Part shown: one piece after another, positions 45,646 to 54,362 of the stretch
Layout of the letters: each line of letters starts with the position of its first letter
Position numbering within the stretch: the stretch's first letter is position 1
DNA from: Peribacillus butanolivorans
Lineage (GTDB): Bacteria; Bacillota; Bacilli; Bacillales; DSM-1321
Length of the DNA: 64,000 bases
Assembly: GCF_001273755.1 (NCBI RefSeq)
Contig: NZ_LGYA01000001.1
Location: 1,525,668 to 1,589,667, forward strand
Direction of reading: 5' to 3'
Made by a program: the position numbers and the translations under genes
Notes under the pieces: generated by a model
Told to the model about the DNA's origin: nothing
Databases searched by the model: none
The model's input: only the letters and a program-made list of their open reading frames with translations

Positions 45646-46086
45646 ATGAGAACCTATCAAATTTTTTTAATCGAAGATGAATTTGCCCATCATTATTATG
45701 GAAGAGAAAAGCTATTTTTCAATTTGTTTTTGGAGTATATTCAAGCAAGGGGCAGACTGAAGAGTATTTTGCAAAAACAAATCGAATTTGTCACCAAGAC
45801 AGTCCCTATTATCCAATTGCAGGTAGCCATTGAACAGCGTTTGCAAAAAAAGATGAATTTTTGGTCTCAGAATGGAAAATACTATCTAGAAAAAACGAGT
45901 GGATCAAGCAAAGCAGTATTAATCATCCATGATGATTCTATTACCCTTAAAGCTGATGGAGACTATGAAGCCGAGACAGCGTTCTTTGAATGTATTCGCA
46001 AATATGAAGCGAGTTTTCTGGCCATTGATTTTGAACACGAAAAATATGGTTGGTTAAAACCGATAAAAGAAAGAAAATTTGTCTAA
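45646..46086 (+). CDS. sirA: sporulation inhibitor of replication SirA
   Basis: A 146-residue protein matching SirA (YneE): the N-terminus MRTYQIFLIEDEFAHHYYGR and the rest agree in length with B. subtilis SirA (148 residues). SirA binds DnaA domain I and blocks re-initiation of replication once sporulation starts. ATG follows AGGAGGC. It is the gene expected between tkt and yneF, and the Spo0A box upstream supports the call. Confidence 0.92.
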   Translation: MRTYQIFLIEDEFAHHYYGREKLFFNLFLEYIQARGRLKSILQKQIEFVTKTVPIIQLQVAIEQRLQKKMNFWSQNGKYYLEKTSGSSKAVLIIHDDSITLKADGDYEAETAFFECIRKYEASFLAIDFEHEKYGWLKPIKERKFV

Positions 46087-46170
46087 ATGGGGGACTTTTC
46101 AGTAGCGGGTATTGTATAATAACCTTTGGTCTAGTACACTGATGTTAGACAACATGAAGGAGGAAATAGT

Positions 46171-46386
46171 ATGTGGGTTTACATTCTAGTTGGCGTACTG
46201 GCATTGATTGCTGGAGTAGTGCTGGGATTTTTCATCGCTCGTAAATACATGATGGATTACTTAAAGAAAAATCCGCCAATTAACGAACAAATGTTGAAAA
46301 TGATGATGATGCAAATGGGTATGAAACCATCCCAAAAGAAAATTAATCAAATGATGAGCGCCATGAATAAACAACAAACAAAGTAA
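46171..46386 (+). CDS. yneF: UPF0154 membrane protein YneF
   Basis: A 71-residue protein with one N-terminal membrane helix (4-24), the motif [20 protein letters not shown] and a Met/Gln/Lys-rich tail; this is the conserved UPF0154 family. ATG follows AGGAGG. Function unknown. In B. subtilis ccdA is the next gene; here that gene lies 15 kb further on. Confidence 0.95.
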   Translation: MWVYILVGVLALIAGVVLGFFIARKYMMDYLKKNPPINEQMLKMMMMQMGMKPSQKKINQMMSAMNKQQTK

Positions 46387-46518
46387 ACCTTTAGCTTTAG
46401 GGTTTATCAATTGATTGATAGCAATTATAAGATAAGCAAATCATAAACTACCTTATAGAGTGAAACTTTCATCATAAATGGCTATTGTTTTTGCTTTATC
46501 TTTTATCAGACTAATTCG

Positions 46519-46566
46519 AAACCTCTTTCTCTGACTTAAACTAAACCAGAGAGAGGGGTTTTTTTG
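46519..46566 (+). terminator. terminator after yneF
   Basis: AAACCTCTTTCTCTG and CAGAGAGAGGGGTTT with a T run; its end touches the recombinase remnant. Confidence 0.85.
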
Positions 46567-46880
46567 TGTTGTTCGTGGATTATGCCAAGAAAGGGTTTAC
46601 CGAGAAAATCTTGAAGAACAAAAAGCAGGAGAATAAACAGTTGAAGAATTACCTCAATGATAGAGCTATTACTGAATTAGAAAGTATAACTACACATGAC
46701 TTAAAGGCATATGTAAGGGTGAAACAAAAAGCAGGTTACAAACTCAGTGTATCGTTTCTATGTTTAAGATGATTAAGAAATTTTTGAGTTGGTGTGAGCG
46801 AGAGGAATATATAAAGGTAAACGTTGCGACAAAGGTTGAAGCTCCAAAAGTACCACGGAAATTGTTGAAGGGTTTCAATG
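46566..46880 (+). pseudogene. tyrosine recombinase N-terminal remnant
   Basis: LFVDYAKKGFTEKILKNKKQ, then NKQLKNYLNDRAITELESIT and, after a frame change near 46748, MFKMIKKFLSWCEREEYIKV give the SAM-like core-binding domain of a phage-type integrase. The catalytic domain is gone. The remnant lies directly behind the yneF terminator. Confidence 0.85.
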
Positions 46881-46904
46881 CTGAGATGCCTAAAGAAACT
46901 TATT

Positions 46905-47040
46905 TAGGTCTGTGGAGAAAAAGCTAAATGAGAGTATGATTCAGCGGGAAGGGAGTATTCGCAAGGCTGCAAGGTAATGGGTGTTTCTATACGACATTAA
47001 TCCGCAAAATGAAAAAACACGGTCTTAAACCTCTAGTCAG
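46905..47040 (+). pseudogene. C-terminal helix-turn-helix of sigma-54 activator, frameshifted
   Basis: EKKLNESMIQREGSIRKAAR, then in other frames MGVSI and TTLIRKMKKHGL reconstruct the Fis-type DNA-binding tail of RocR-like sigma-54 activators. At least two frame breaks. Confidence 0.75.
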
Positions 47041-47094
47041 GTGGGGGCAGTCTCGCTTGAGCCCTGCCATTCACACTGAAGAAAGCTAGTTCCT

Positions 47095-47500
47095 AATTTG
47101 GACTATAGCTAATATCGGTTTCATCTTTTCAACTCAAAATATTATCCAGGCAATAGCTTCAACACAAGATGATGGTAAGGCTAAGAAAGCAAGAATGTAT
47201 GCGGGTTTCCTTGTAATTACCATTGGTATCATTGCAGCCTTGATTGGGATGAATGCTTCAATCGTTTTTCAAAACATCTTGCTAACAGAAGAAACGCTGC
47301 TGTCTTTGGGACAGTTGCAGTTTCAACAATTTGGTCGGCAATCCCATTTTTAATAAAGATAATAATGACAAGGAATCTCTGCAATTTTCACGATTTGCTA
47401 CAATTTTTATGGGACTGATTCCAATCCCATTTTCGATCTTTGCACGAGAAATATTAAGTACGGCCTTCATTGCTAGACTCTGTTTCCAACAATTCGGTAA
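47095..47500 (+). pseudogene. sodium:solute symporter fragment, several frameshifts
   Basis: The sequence reads TIANIGFIFSTQNIIQAIAS, then QDDGKAKKARMYAGFLVITI and, in further frames, IWSAIPFLIKII and FATIFMGLIPIPFSIFAREI. The hydrophobic and charged alternation fits the middle of an SSS-family carrier. It is broken in at least three places. Confidence 0.65.
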
Positions 47501-47582
47501 ACATTCACAATGACATATACATCAAGGGGATTTGAAACGGTTTTGCCATTCATTAGTACAGCCAATTTCATATAAAAATCAG

Positions 47583-48344
47583 TCACTCATTTAGATATAC
47601 ATCTTTTAAATGACCGGAACGTACGACTTTAGTTTCTAAATATTTTTCATTATACTCGGAGATATCTCCCCATAACGGAACTCTCCCTGCAACATTGGCA
47701 CCTGACTTTTGAAGGGCTGCTAATTTTCTCGGATTGTTGGTGATAAGAGTCACTGGATTGGACCGCAGTTTTTTTAACACTCGAATGGCGTCATCATAGT
47801 TACGGGCATCATCAACAAACCCGAGCTCCAAATTCGCTTCCACCGTATCCAATCCATTTTCTTGCAGAACATAAGCCATGGCTTTACTAAATAAGCCGAT
47901 GCCTCTTCCTTCGTGATTCGCTAAATAAAATAAAGCACCGGTTCCTTGAGCCGCAATCATTTTCATAGCCTGCTTTAATTGAAATCCACAATCACACCGT
48001 TTGCTGCCAAAAATATCGCCAGTATGGCAAATACTATGCATACGGATAAGGGCATCGGCAGAATGCTGAAAATCTCCATACAGTAACACACTGGATTGCT
48101 GCATTTCCGCTAAATTGGAAGAGGCCAAAGTTTCAATGATCTTTTCCGTATTATAAGAGCCGTCATCACAAAAATGACCTGCCATATTCTCACAACGTAA
48201 CCAGCAATACCATTGGAATATGGTTGTTTCTCCCTCTAAGTTAACGGGTAATTTGATAGGGCCTACTAAATAAATGGATTTTTCACCACTTTTAATAACG
48301 TTAATTTTACCTTCTAATATCAAAGCCACTTTTTCATTAATCAT
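47583..48344 (-). CDS. ribA: stand-alone GTP cyclohydrolase II
   Basis: A 253-residue protein of the RibA type. The zinc-binding cysteines are in ICHTGDIFGSKRCDCG near residue 105 and the catalytic stretch is NHEGRGIGLFSKAMAY near 145; both match GTP cyclohydrolase II, the first step of riboflavin synthesis. Bacillus usually carries this activity fused to RibB in the riboflavin operon; here the RibB half is missing and no other rib gene is near. An N-terminal 60-residue part differs from the plain enzyme. ATG at 48344 follows AGGAGGAAG. It may serve another pathway that starts from GTP. Confidence 0.87.
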   Translation of the reverse strand: MINEKVALILEGKINVIKSGEKSIYLVGPIKLPVNLEGETTIFQWYCWLRCENMAGHFCDDGSYNTEKIIETLASSNLAEMQQSSVLLYGDFQHSADALIRMHSICHTGDIFGSKRCDCGFQLKQAMKMIAAQGTGALFYLANHEGRGIGLFSKAMAYVLQENGLDTVEANLELGFVDDARNYDDAIRVLKKLRSNPVTLITNNPRKLAALQKSGANVAGRVPLWGDISEYNEKYLETKVVRSGHLKDVYLNE

Positions 48345-49131
48345 ATAAACTTCCTCCTGATGCTTCAAAATATTATTTTAGGCAATTTATACTACGCTTA
48401 ACAGTTCTGTTCATATTGTACCCAATCCATTCTTTTGTGAATCTTTTGTTTTAATAAGAGGCAGGAAAGAATAATCTAACCGTTTAAAAGGTTTTTGGAT
48501 GCTTTCTTTCCGAATTGTTTGAGCATATAGGCATTATCTCAAGCTGAAATAAAACCAAGGGGCTGAGAAATAGAAAGAACACCTATGCTACGTGTTCAGA
48601 CATGTAGTTTAATTTTACATGAATCCTTATTTCGGAATAATAATACATCCATGGATTTAATATGGTAACTCTTTTACAATTAGAGAGAGATGATCTTCTT
48701 TGAGCTTTGAATCCTTCCGACTTTTGCGCGGAGTGAAGGATCCTATTTAAGACATTTCCTTGACAGTTTCCCTTACGGGATATGCTCTAATCATGCCTTT
48801 TTCTTATCCAGGCTATGCCCTACCGGTATTAGAGAAAGTATCTAGAGGTGAAATGGATTGTGTGATTTTAGTTTGTTTATGATCAATTATCACTTAAAGA
48901 AAAAATGGGCGATCAATTCCCCATGGATATAAAATCTTTTCTGGGAATATAATCCTAAAAATAAGAATAAAGATTGACAATCATCCATTAGCATAATACG
49001 ATATTTTACAGAATAAAAAGAATTATTCGTTTATTTTTTGCTGCAATTCCAAAACCCGGTTTTATATTATAAAACAAAAACCTCCTTGTATATACATATT
49101 ATCCAAGCGTTAACTCTGGCTTTTTCTTATT
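48345..49131. other. 780-bp stretch with gene remnants
   Basis: No intact gene. MVTLLQLERDDLL (48662-48703) resembles the start of a PucR-type regulator but stops at once. LKEKMGDQFPMDIKSFLGI (about 48893-48950) is another protein-like piece. Both look decayed. Confidence 0.4.
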
Positions 49132-49147
49132 TTGGAAGCGCTGCCAA
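49132..49147. promoter_or_regulatory. LacI-type operator candidate (or cre)
   Basis: TTGGAAGCGCTGCCAA is a 16-base palindrome with a single mismatch and the central GCGC of LacI/GalR-family sites; it also resembles a CcpA cre. It lies 34 bases before the transporter start. No LacI gene is next to it. Confidence 0.55.
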
Positions 49148-49181
49148 TTATGGCGTTTTAAATAACAAGGAGGGATAAGGT

Positions 49182-50480
49182 ATGGAAGCAGGAATAGAAA
49201 CAAAGCAAGAAAAGCCATTAAATATTGGCCGGAAATTTCGCTGGACCGTCGTCATCTGGTTATTGATCGGAGGAATAATAAACTACCTAGATCGGGCTAA
49301 CCTCTCCATTGCAGCTCCCGAAATGATGAAAGAACTCGGACTAAGCGTAACCGAAATCGGGTTATTGGGAACCTTTTTTTCTTGGAGTTATGCATTAATG
49401 CAGCTTCCTTCCGGCTGGCTGATCGATCGGTTCGGTACCAAAAAGGTGTATACAATTGCGCTTATTTGGTGGAGTGGTGCGACCATTTTAACGGGAGCTG
49501 TTCATAAAATGAGTTCATTTATTGCTGCACGGATTTTACTTGGAGTAGGTGAAGCACCTTGTTTTCCGACGATGGCTAAGATCACATCGTATTGGTTCCC
49601 TAAAAAGGAACGAGGCTTGGCAACTGGAATTTGGGATTCTTCGTCCAAATGGGGCCCAGCCATTGCACCGCCACTGCTCGTTTTCATTATGGTGACTTTT
49701 GGGTGGAGAGCATTGTTTTATATAACTGGTGTGATCGGCATTATATTCGCGATCGGTTTTGTGATTTTTTATAAAAATCCTGAAAAAAGTCAAAAACTTT
49801 CCAAGGAGGAATTTGAATACATTAAGTCGGAAGGAGGTGGAGTGGAGCAAGGCATTCAATCATCAAAAATCAAATGGGGTTCGTTATTTAAATATCGAAG
49901 TGTATGGGGAATGATTCTGGGCTTCTTCTGTACCATCTGGATCTGGAATATTTTCCTTGTCTTCCTGCCCCTATATTTGTTCGATGTCCATCATGTCTCA
50001 CTAAAAGAAATGGGTATTTATGCTGGTATCCCTTGGCTTGGCGGAATCTTTGGCAATATTTTCGGAGGATATCTTACTAAAAAATGGGTGGACAAGGGAA
50101 TTACTACACCTATTAAAGCAAAGCGTGCGTTAATTAGTATATGTGCCATCTCGGCCGCTATTGTTGTATGTGCCGTTCCGCTTGTCAAAGGACTCGCTAT
50201 TACCTTAACATTACTGACCCTTGCTCTTTGTTTTATTTCTGCCATTACAGGTAGTGCGTGGGCACTTGCTGGTGACATTGCCCCTCCTTCTATGGTTGCT
50301 TCTGTAGGTGCCATTCAGAATTTTGGCGGTTATTTTGGTGGAGCCTTTTCCCCCGTTGTGGCAGGCATGATTGTGGATGCAACTGGATCTTACTCCCTTG
50401 CCTTTATATCTGGCGGTTTAATCGCCGGATGCGCCGCAATCTGTTATTGGTTTATTGTAAAACATCCTATTCAAGAATAG
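49182..50480 (+). CDS. MFS transporter, anion:cation symporter (sugar acid type)
   Basis: A 432-residue transporter with 12 predicted helices and the ACS-family signatures INYLDRANLSIAAPEM (helix 1), PSGWLIDRFGTKKV (loop 2-3) and GVGEAPCFPTMAKI. This family carries hexuronates, glucarate, galactonate or 2-ketogluconate with protons. ATG follows AAGGAGGG. It shares a transcription unit with the 2-hydroxyacid dehydrogenase 22 bases downstream, as in 2-ketogluconate or hydroxypyruvate/glyoxylate units. The exact sugar acid cannot be told. Confidence 0.88.
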   Translation: MEAGIETKQEKPLNIGRKFRWTVVIWLLIGGIINYLDRANLSIAAPEMMKELGLSVTEIGLLGTFFSWSYALMQLPSGWLIDRFGTKKVYTIALIWWSGATILTGAVHKMSSFIAARILLGVGEAPCFPTMAKITSYWFPKKERGLATGIWDSSSKWGPAIAPPLLVFIMVTFGWRALFYITGVIGIIFAIGFVIFYKNPEKSQKLSKEEFEYIKSEGGGVEQGIQSSKIKWGSLFKYRSVWGMILGFFCTIWIWNIFLVFLPLYLFDVHHVSLKEMGIYAGIPWLGGIFGNIFGGYLTKKWVDKGITTPIKAKRALISICAISAAIVVCAVPLVKGLAITLTLLTLALCFISAITGSAWALAGDIAPPSMVASVGAIQNFGGYFGGAFSPVVAGMIVDATGSYSLAFISGGLIAGCAAICYWFIVKHPIQE

Positions 50481-50501
50481 TGTAACGAAGGAGGACATAA
50501 A

Positions 50502-51491
50502 TTGATTCCAAAAGTGTATATAGCAAGACCAGTACCGGCTGAGGTGGAAGCATATATTTCGCAGTATTGCCAGTGGGAAAAATGGAATGGCCCTGAACCG
50601 ATTACCCGAAGCCAGCTGTTAAAGCAAATTTCCGATGCTGACGGACTGCTCATCACCGGGGAAAAAATTGATGATGAATTTCTGGACCATGCACCAAACC
50701 TAAAGGCTGTCAGTAATATCTCAGTAGGCTATAACAACTATGATCTAGAGGCAATGAAAAAGAGAAACGTAATCGGTACGAATACACCGGATGTGCTCGA
50801 TGAAACCGTGGCCGATTTAGCTTTAGCCTTAATGCTCTCAGCAGCTCGCCGCCTTCCGGAACTGGACAAGCTTGTAAAGGACGGCAAGTGGGGAAGTAAA
50901 GGTGATGAACCCCTCTTTGGCGTTGATGTTCATGGAAAAACATTGGGCATCATAGGTATGGGTAGGATTGGAGAATCTATTGCAAGACGAGGGAAATTCG
51001 GTTTTAACATGGAGATTTTGTATCATAACCGGCGAAGAAAACCAGAAGTAGAGGAAACGGTAGGTGCAACCTATACCTCTCTAGAGCACCTTTTGCGGGA
51101 ATCAGATTTCGTTCTTTTAATGGTCCCTTATACCCCTGAGACGAAGAAGCTTATGGGACGGGAGCAATTTGCACTGATGAAAAAATCTGCAATCTTTATT
51201 AATACATCTCGCGGCCAGACGGTGGACGAAAAGGCCCTCATCGAAGCACTGCAAAATAAGGAAATCCTTGCAGCCGGTTTGGATGTATTTGATCAGGAAC
51301 CCGTAGCCCCTGACAATCCGCTCTTAACCATGCCAAACGTGGTAACTCTTCCGCATATAGGTTCAGCTACTCATCAAACACGATATGATATGGCTATGCT
51401 AGCGGCGAAGAACCTTGTAGCAGCGGTTACAGGAAGGGAGATAGTGAATGTCGTTCCTGAATTGAAAGGACTTCGGCCACTTAAAGAGTAA
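50502..51491 (+). CDS. D-2-hydroxyacid dehydrogenase (2-ketogluconate/glyoxylate reductase type)
   Basis: A 329-residue NAD(P)-dependent dehydrogenase: dinucleotide loop GMGRIGESIARR near residue 152 and catalytic Arg in NTSRGQTVDE (about 236), Glu in LDVFDQEP (about 265) and His in PHIGSAT (about 284). Closest to GhrB-type glyoxylate/hydroxypyruvate and 2-ketogluconate reductases. TTG start after GGAGGACATAAA. With the upstream ACS-family transporter it likely reduces an imported 2-keto acid, for instance 2-ketogluconate to gluconate. That pairing is the Pseudomonas kguT/kguD arrangement; kguE and kguK are missing here. Confidence 0.87.
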   Translation: MIPKVYIARPVPAEVEAYISQYCQWEKWNGPEPITRSQLLKQISDADGLLITGEKIDDEFLDHAPNLKAVSNISVGYNNYDLEAMKKRNVIGTNTPDVLDETVADLALALMLSAARRLPELDKLVKDGKWGSKGDEPLFGVDVHGKTLGIIGMGRIGESIARRGKFGFNMEILYHNRRRKPEVEETVGATYTSLEHLLRESDFVLLMVPYTPETKKLMGREQFALMKKSAIFINTSRGQTVDEKALIEALQNKEILAAGLDVFDQEPVAPDNPLLTMPNVVTLPHIGSATHQTRYDMAMLAAKNLVAAVTGREIVNVVPELKGLRPLKE

Positions 51492-51492
51492 A

Positions 51493-51512
51493 ATTGGTGC
51501 AAGGCACCAATA
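51493..51512 (+). terminator. hairpin after dehydrogenase gene
   Basis: TTGGTGC and GCACCAA form a tight stem right after the stop codon but no T run follows, so termination would be inefficient. Confidence 0.4.
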
Positions 51513-51741
51513 TGGAAATAGGAGATGTCCTCACAGGTATCTCTCACACCATTTAACGATCTTCCCGGCTCTTATTACATGTAAGGATCACGGTAATGAT
51601 TAATGAGAAAAAAACTATTATTCTAAGTTTCTCGAATGTTGGAACAAATTAGTCCATCTTGAAAAAAATCGATAAATCAGCAAATAATGAGAAGACTTTA
51701 GATGATGTTATAATGATTTTTTCTGATTGGACAGAGGAACC

Positions 51742-51827
51742 TTCAGCTACTAAACTATTCTAGTAGGTAAATAATTGTAGTAAATTCAGCTACTAAACTA
51801 TTCTAGTAGGTAAATAATTGTAGTAAA
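51742..51827. repeat. 43-bp tandem duplication
   Basis: A 43-base unit beginning TTCAGCTACTAAACTATTCT is present twice without any difference that I can see. The first copy covers the end of a 36-codon protein-like frame (ILKKIDKSANNEKTLDD...). Confidence 0.9.
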
Positions 51828-52085
51828 GCATTAAAAGAAGATATTTGCTTATACACCATGATTTATTAATGGTGTATTTTTTTTGCATGAGGGCAATATT
51901 AATCATTGATTAAATGAAATTAATAAGAGTAGGTTTGTCTGTTGGATCAAGCATTATTCTCAATAATAACATAGTAGATTTCGAAGGAGATGATCAATGA
52001 AAAGAATGAAATACGTAGTAGACAAATTCTCTAATTCCATCATTAGTTATTCGTAATAGTTGCGGATATTGAGAAAAAAGCTTAT

Positions 52086-52660
52086 ATCTCTAAATCAGGG
52101 AGTGTTCCTTCAGGGGAAAAATGGCTTGCAAACGCAAAAGGCAATCCAAGCATCCCAGCTAGTTGCGCACTGAAGCCGCTAGAGCCAAATAACCAAATCG
52201 GAATGTTTAAGCCATTTCCCGGTATAGCTTTTACATACATTTTTTCAGAAGCTAAAGCTGGATTAAAATACGCTGTTGTTCTGGAAACTCTTGACCATTA
52301 CTTTGACGGACACGTCTTATAGCATATGCAGTACGTTGATCAGTACCAGGAGCTCGCCAAGTCCCAAATCAATTCGACCAGGAAACAAGGATTCGAGCGT
52401 TCCAAATTGTTCTGCAATAACTAATGGAGCATGGTTCGGGAGCATAATTCCTCCTGAACCTACATGAATCTTTGAAGTACCTGCTGCTGCATGTTCAATC
52501 ATTACTGATGTAGCGGTACTAGCGATAAGGGGCATATTATGATGTTCAGCCAACCAAAACGATTATACCCTAAGTTCTCAACATGTCTTGCAAGATTAAG
52601 TGTATTTCTTAAAGATTGAGCAGGTTTTCCTCCAAGTACAATGGGAGAAAGATCAAGCAT
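52086..52660 (-). pseudogene. luciferase-like monooxygenase, truncated and frameshifted
   Basis: The minus strand gives [79 protein letters not shown] and, after a shift, [14 protein letters not shown] and IPIWLFGSSGFSAQLAG. These are the classic blocks of LLM-class FMN-dependent oxidoreductases (MsnO8-type). At least two frame breaks occur and the last third is missing. Confidence 0.88.
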
Positions 52661-52890
52661 GAAAGGGAATATCTTTTATTCGTATCGAACGAATACTATT
52701 AGAGTCACTCAATAAATTCAACTTCTTTCTATAAAAAAACTTGATGTTACGGAGGATGGAAGGTTGTTACTCACACAATCCCTCCAAAACATAAAATACA
52801 TTCTAACAGCTGTTTTTGTTGTTTCGAAATAAAACGATTTACTAAAATAAAGTTAGGCCTGACATAGATAACCATTAGTGAGTTTTTTAG
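52661..52890. other. spacer before rrf2-type gene
   Basis: No gene. Confidence 0.35.
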
Positions 52891-52927
52891 TTGACATAGT
52901 TAACTGTAAATATTAAGATTACAGTAA
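52891..52927 (+). promoter_or_regulatory. promoter with ACTGTAA/TTACAGT operator
   Basis: TTGACA (52891-52896) and TAAGAT, 17 bases apart, form a promoter. The inverted repeat ACTGTAA (52903-52909) / TTACAGT (52919-52925) lies over the -10. The same half-site recurs at 53401-53423 and 53439, suggesting a site for the Rrf2-type protein encoded next to it. Confidence 0.75.
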
Positions 52928-52952
52928 TCTTCTTGAGGAGGATGCGAAAAAA

Positions 52953-53372
52953 GTGAATAGTGATTTTACAATAGCTGTGCATAGTTTAATCTATTTAGCA
53001 TATTTACCAGATCATATGGCCAGCAGTGAGTCTATCGCAGAAAACGTTTGTACAAACTCAGCTAGAATACGTAAAATGATGAGTTGCTTACGAATTAATG
53101 GATTTGTTAAGACAAAAGAAGGTGTGGGCGGCGGCTATATTCTTGACTGTAACCCTCAAGAGATAAGTTTGGCTGATATTTATATTGCAGTCTCACATGG
53201 AACCCTGAAACCAAATTGGTGTACAGGTGATCCGAAGAAAAAATGTGTTATATCGTCTAATACCCAGATGGTTATGGATGAAATTTTCGATGAAGCTGAA
53301 TTATATTTTGAAAAATATTTAGAGAAAATTACCCTTAGCACTTTTTTGGAAAAAATTAAACAATGTCCTTGA
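52953..53372 (+). CDS. Rrf2-family transcriptional regulator
   Basis: A 139-residue Rrf2 protein with the winged helix (MASSESIAENVCTNSARIRK ... GFVKTKEGVGGGYIL). The C-terminal half has Cys92 and Cys101 (WCTGDPKKKCV), too few and too far apart for the three-Cys iron-sulfur cluster of IscR/NsrR, so the sensor is probably thiol-based or ligand-based as in YwnA/CymR. GTG at 52953 follows GAGGAGGA. It heads a cluster with an IDEAL protein, thioredoxin and an old yellow enzyme, all behind matching operators, and likely represses itself and them. Confidence 0.85.
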   Translation: MNSDFTIAVHSLIYLAYLPDHMASSESIAENVCTNSARIRKMMSCLRINGFVKTKEGVGGGYILDCNPQEISLADIYIAVSHGTLKPNWCTGDPKKKCVISSNTQMVMDEIFDEAELYFEKYLEKITLSTFLEKIKQCP

Positions 53373-53399
53373 TATTGATTTAGTTTTTTCTTTTATGCT

Positions 53400-53444
53400 T
53401 ACTGTATATTTTATTTTTACAGTTTAACTTTTAAATTGAACTGT
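53400..53444 (+). promoter_or_regulatory. second Rrf2-type operator
   Basis: ACTGTA (53401-53406) and TACAGT (53418-53423) form an inverted repeat as in front of the rrf2-type gene; AACTGT (53439-53444) is a third half-site facing the ACAGTT at 53419. This region would carry the promoter of the IDEAL gene. Confidence 0.6.
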
Positions 53445-53475
53445 GACTAAACATTTAAGGGGGGTATTTATAGAG

Positions 53476-53862
53476 ATGGCCGATAAAATTCGATTTGAAA
53501 ATGGGGATTGGGTACAGGGAAGGTCCAGAGAAGGAGAACTTATCCACGGCTTTGTTGAAATAGTTAACTCTAATCGAGAAATTGTAAAAGTGAATGTGGT
53601 GGAAAGTGACAATGAAAAAGCGGTTGGAAAATCGATTTGGATTCCAAGTAAATGGACTGAAAAGCTTCCCGATTTATCAATTAGTAACGAAGCTCATCTT
53701 TTAACATTAATTGATTTGGCCTTACTTTCAAAAGATGAGGCGTGGTTTATGGAATTGTCCGAAAAATTAGCATCTATTAAAAAACATCCAAAAATGAATA
53801 CTAGAAAATCTGAGTTTCTTATCCCAGGAAATAGGATTGGAAATCTGGATGTAAATAGATAA
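53476..53862 (+). CDS. IDEAL-domain protein
   Basis: A 128-residue protein whose residues 75-105 (LLTLIDLALLSKDEAWFMEL) form the IDEAL motif found in small Firmicute proteins of unknown role. The N-terminal 60 residues are a beta-rich domain (FENGDWVQGRSREGELIHGF). The ATG at 53476 is preferred; GGGGGG lies 12 bases upstream, a bit far. Lies between the Rrf2-type gene and thioredoxin. Confidence 0.75.
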   Translation: MADKIRFENGDWVQGRSREGELIHGFVEIVNSNREIVKVNVVESDNEKAVGKSIWIPSKWTEKLPDLSISNEAHLLTLIDLALLSKDEAWFMELSEKLASIKKHPKMNTRKSEFLIPGNRIGNLDVNR

Positions 53863-53919
53863 AGTAATTAAAAATATAGATTGATATTTTAATGGATAAT
53901 ATTAGAGGGGGAAATGATT

Positions 53920-54234
53920 ATGTCAATAATGCATGTAACAGATCAAATTTTTGCTAGTGAAATTAAAGAAGGTTTAGTGTTAGTTGATTTTTGGGCTCCT
54001 TGGTGCGGACCTTGTAAAATGATTGCGCCAGTGCTTAATGATATCGATGTTGAAATGGGTGATCAAGTTAAGATTGTTAAGCTTAATGTAGATGAAAATG
54101 CAGATACTACAAGAAAGTATGGAGTCATGGGTATTCCAGCACTTATTCTTTTCAAAGATGGAGAAATAGTGGATCAGGTAGTAGGCTATCAGCCTAAAGA
54201 AGCTTTAACAGAATTAATTGCAAAGCATGCATAA
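53920..54234 (+). CDS. thioredoxin
   Basis: A 104-residue thioredoxin with Trp28-Cys29-Gly-Pro-Cys32 and the cis-Pro loop MGIPALILF near 73. ATG at 53920 is preferred to 53914 because of spacing to GAGGGGG. It is shorter and diverged from a housekeeping TrxA, and lies in the Rrf2-controlled set, so it is likely a stress-specific disulfide reductase. Confidence 0.93.
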   Translation: MSIMHVTDQIFASEIKEGLVLVDFWAPWCGPCKMIAPVLNDIDVEMGDQVKIVKLNVDENADTTRKYGVMGIPALILFKDGEIVDQVVGYQPKEALTELIAKHA

Positions 54235-54362
54235 TTTGATTCTGATATACAAGTTATTACCTGGATCTGTTCATTCCACTGCACAAGAAAAAAATATAGC
54301 CAATCTTAACCAATGCCTGTCACATGATGAGATAACATAATTAAAATGGAGGAATACAACTA

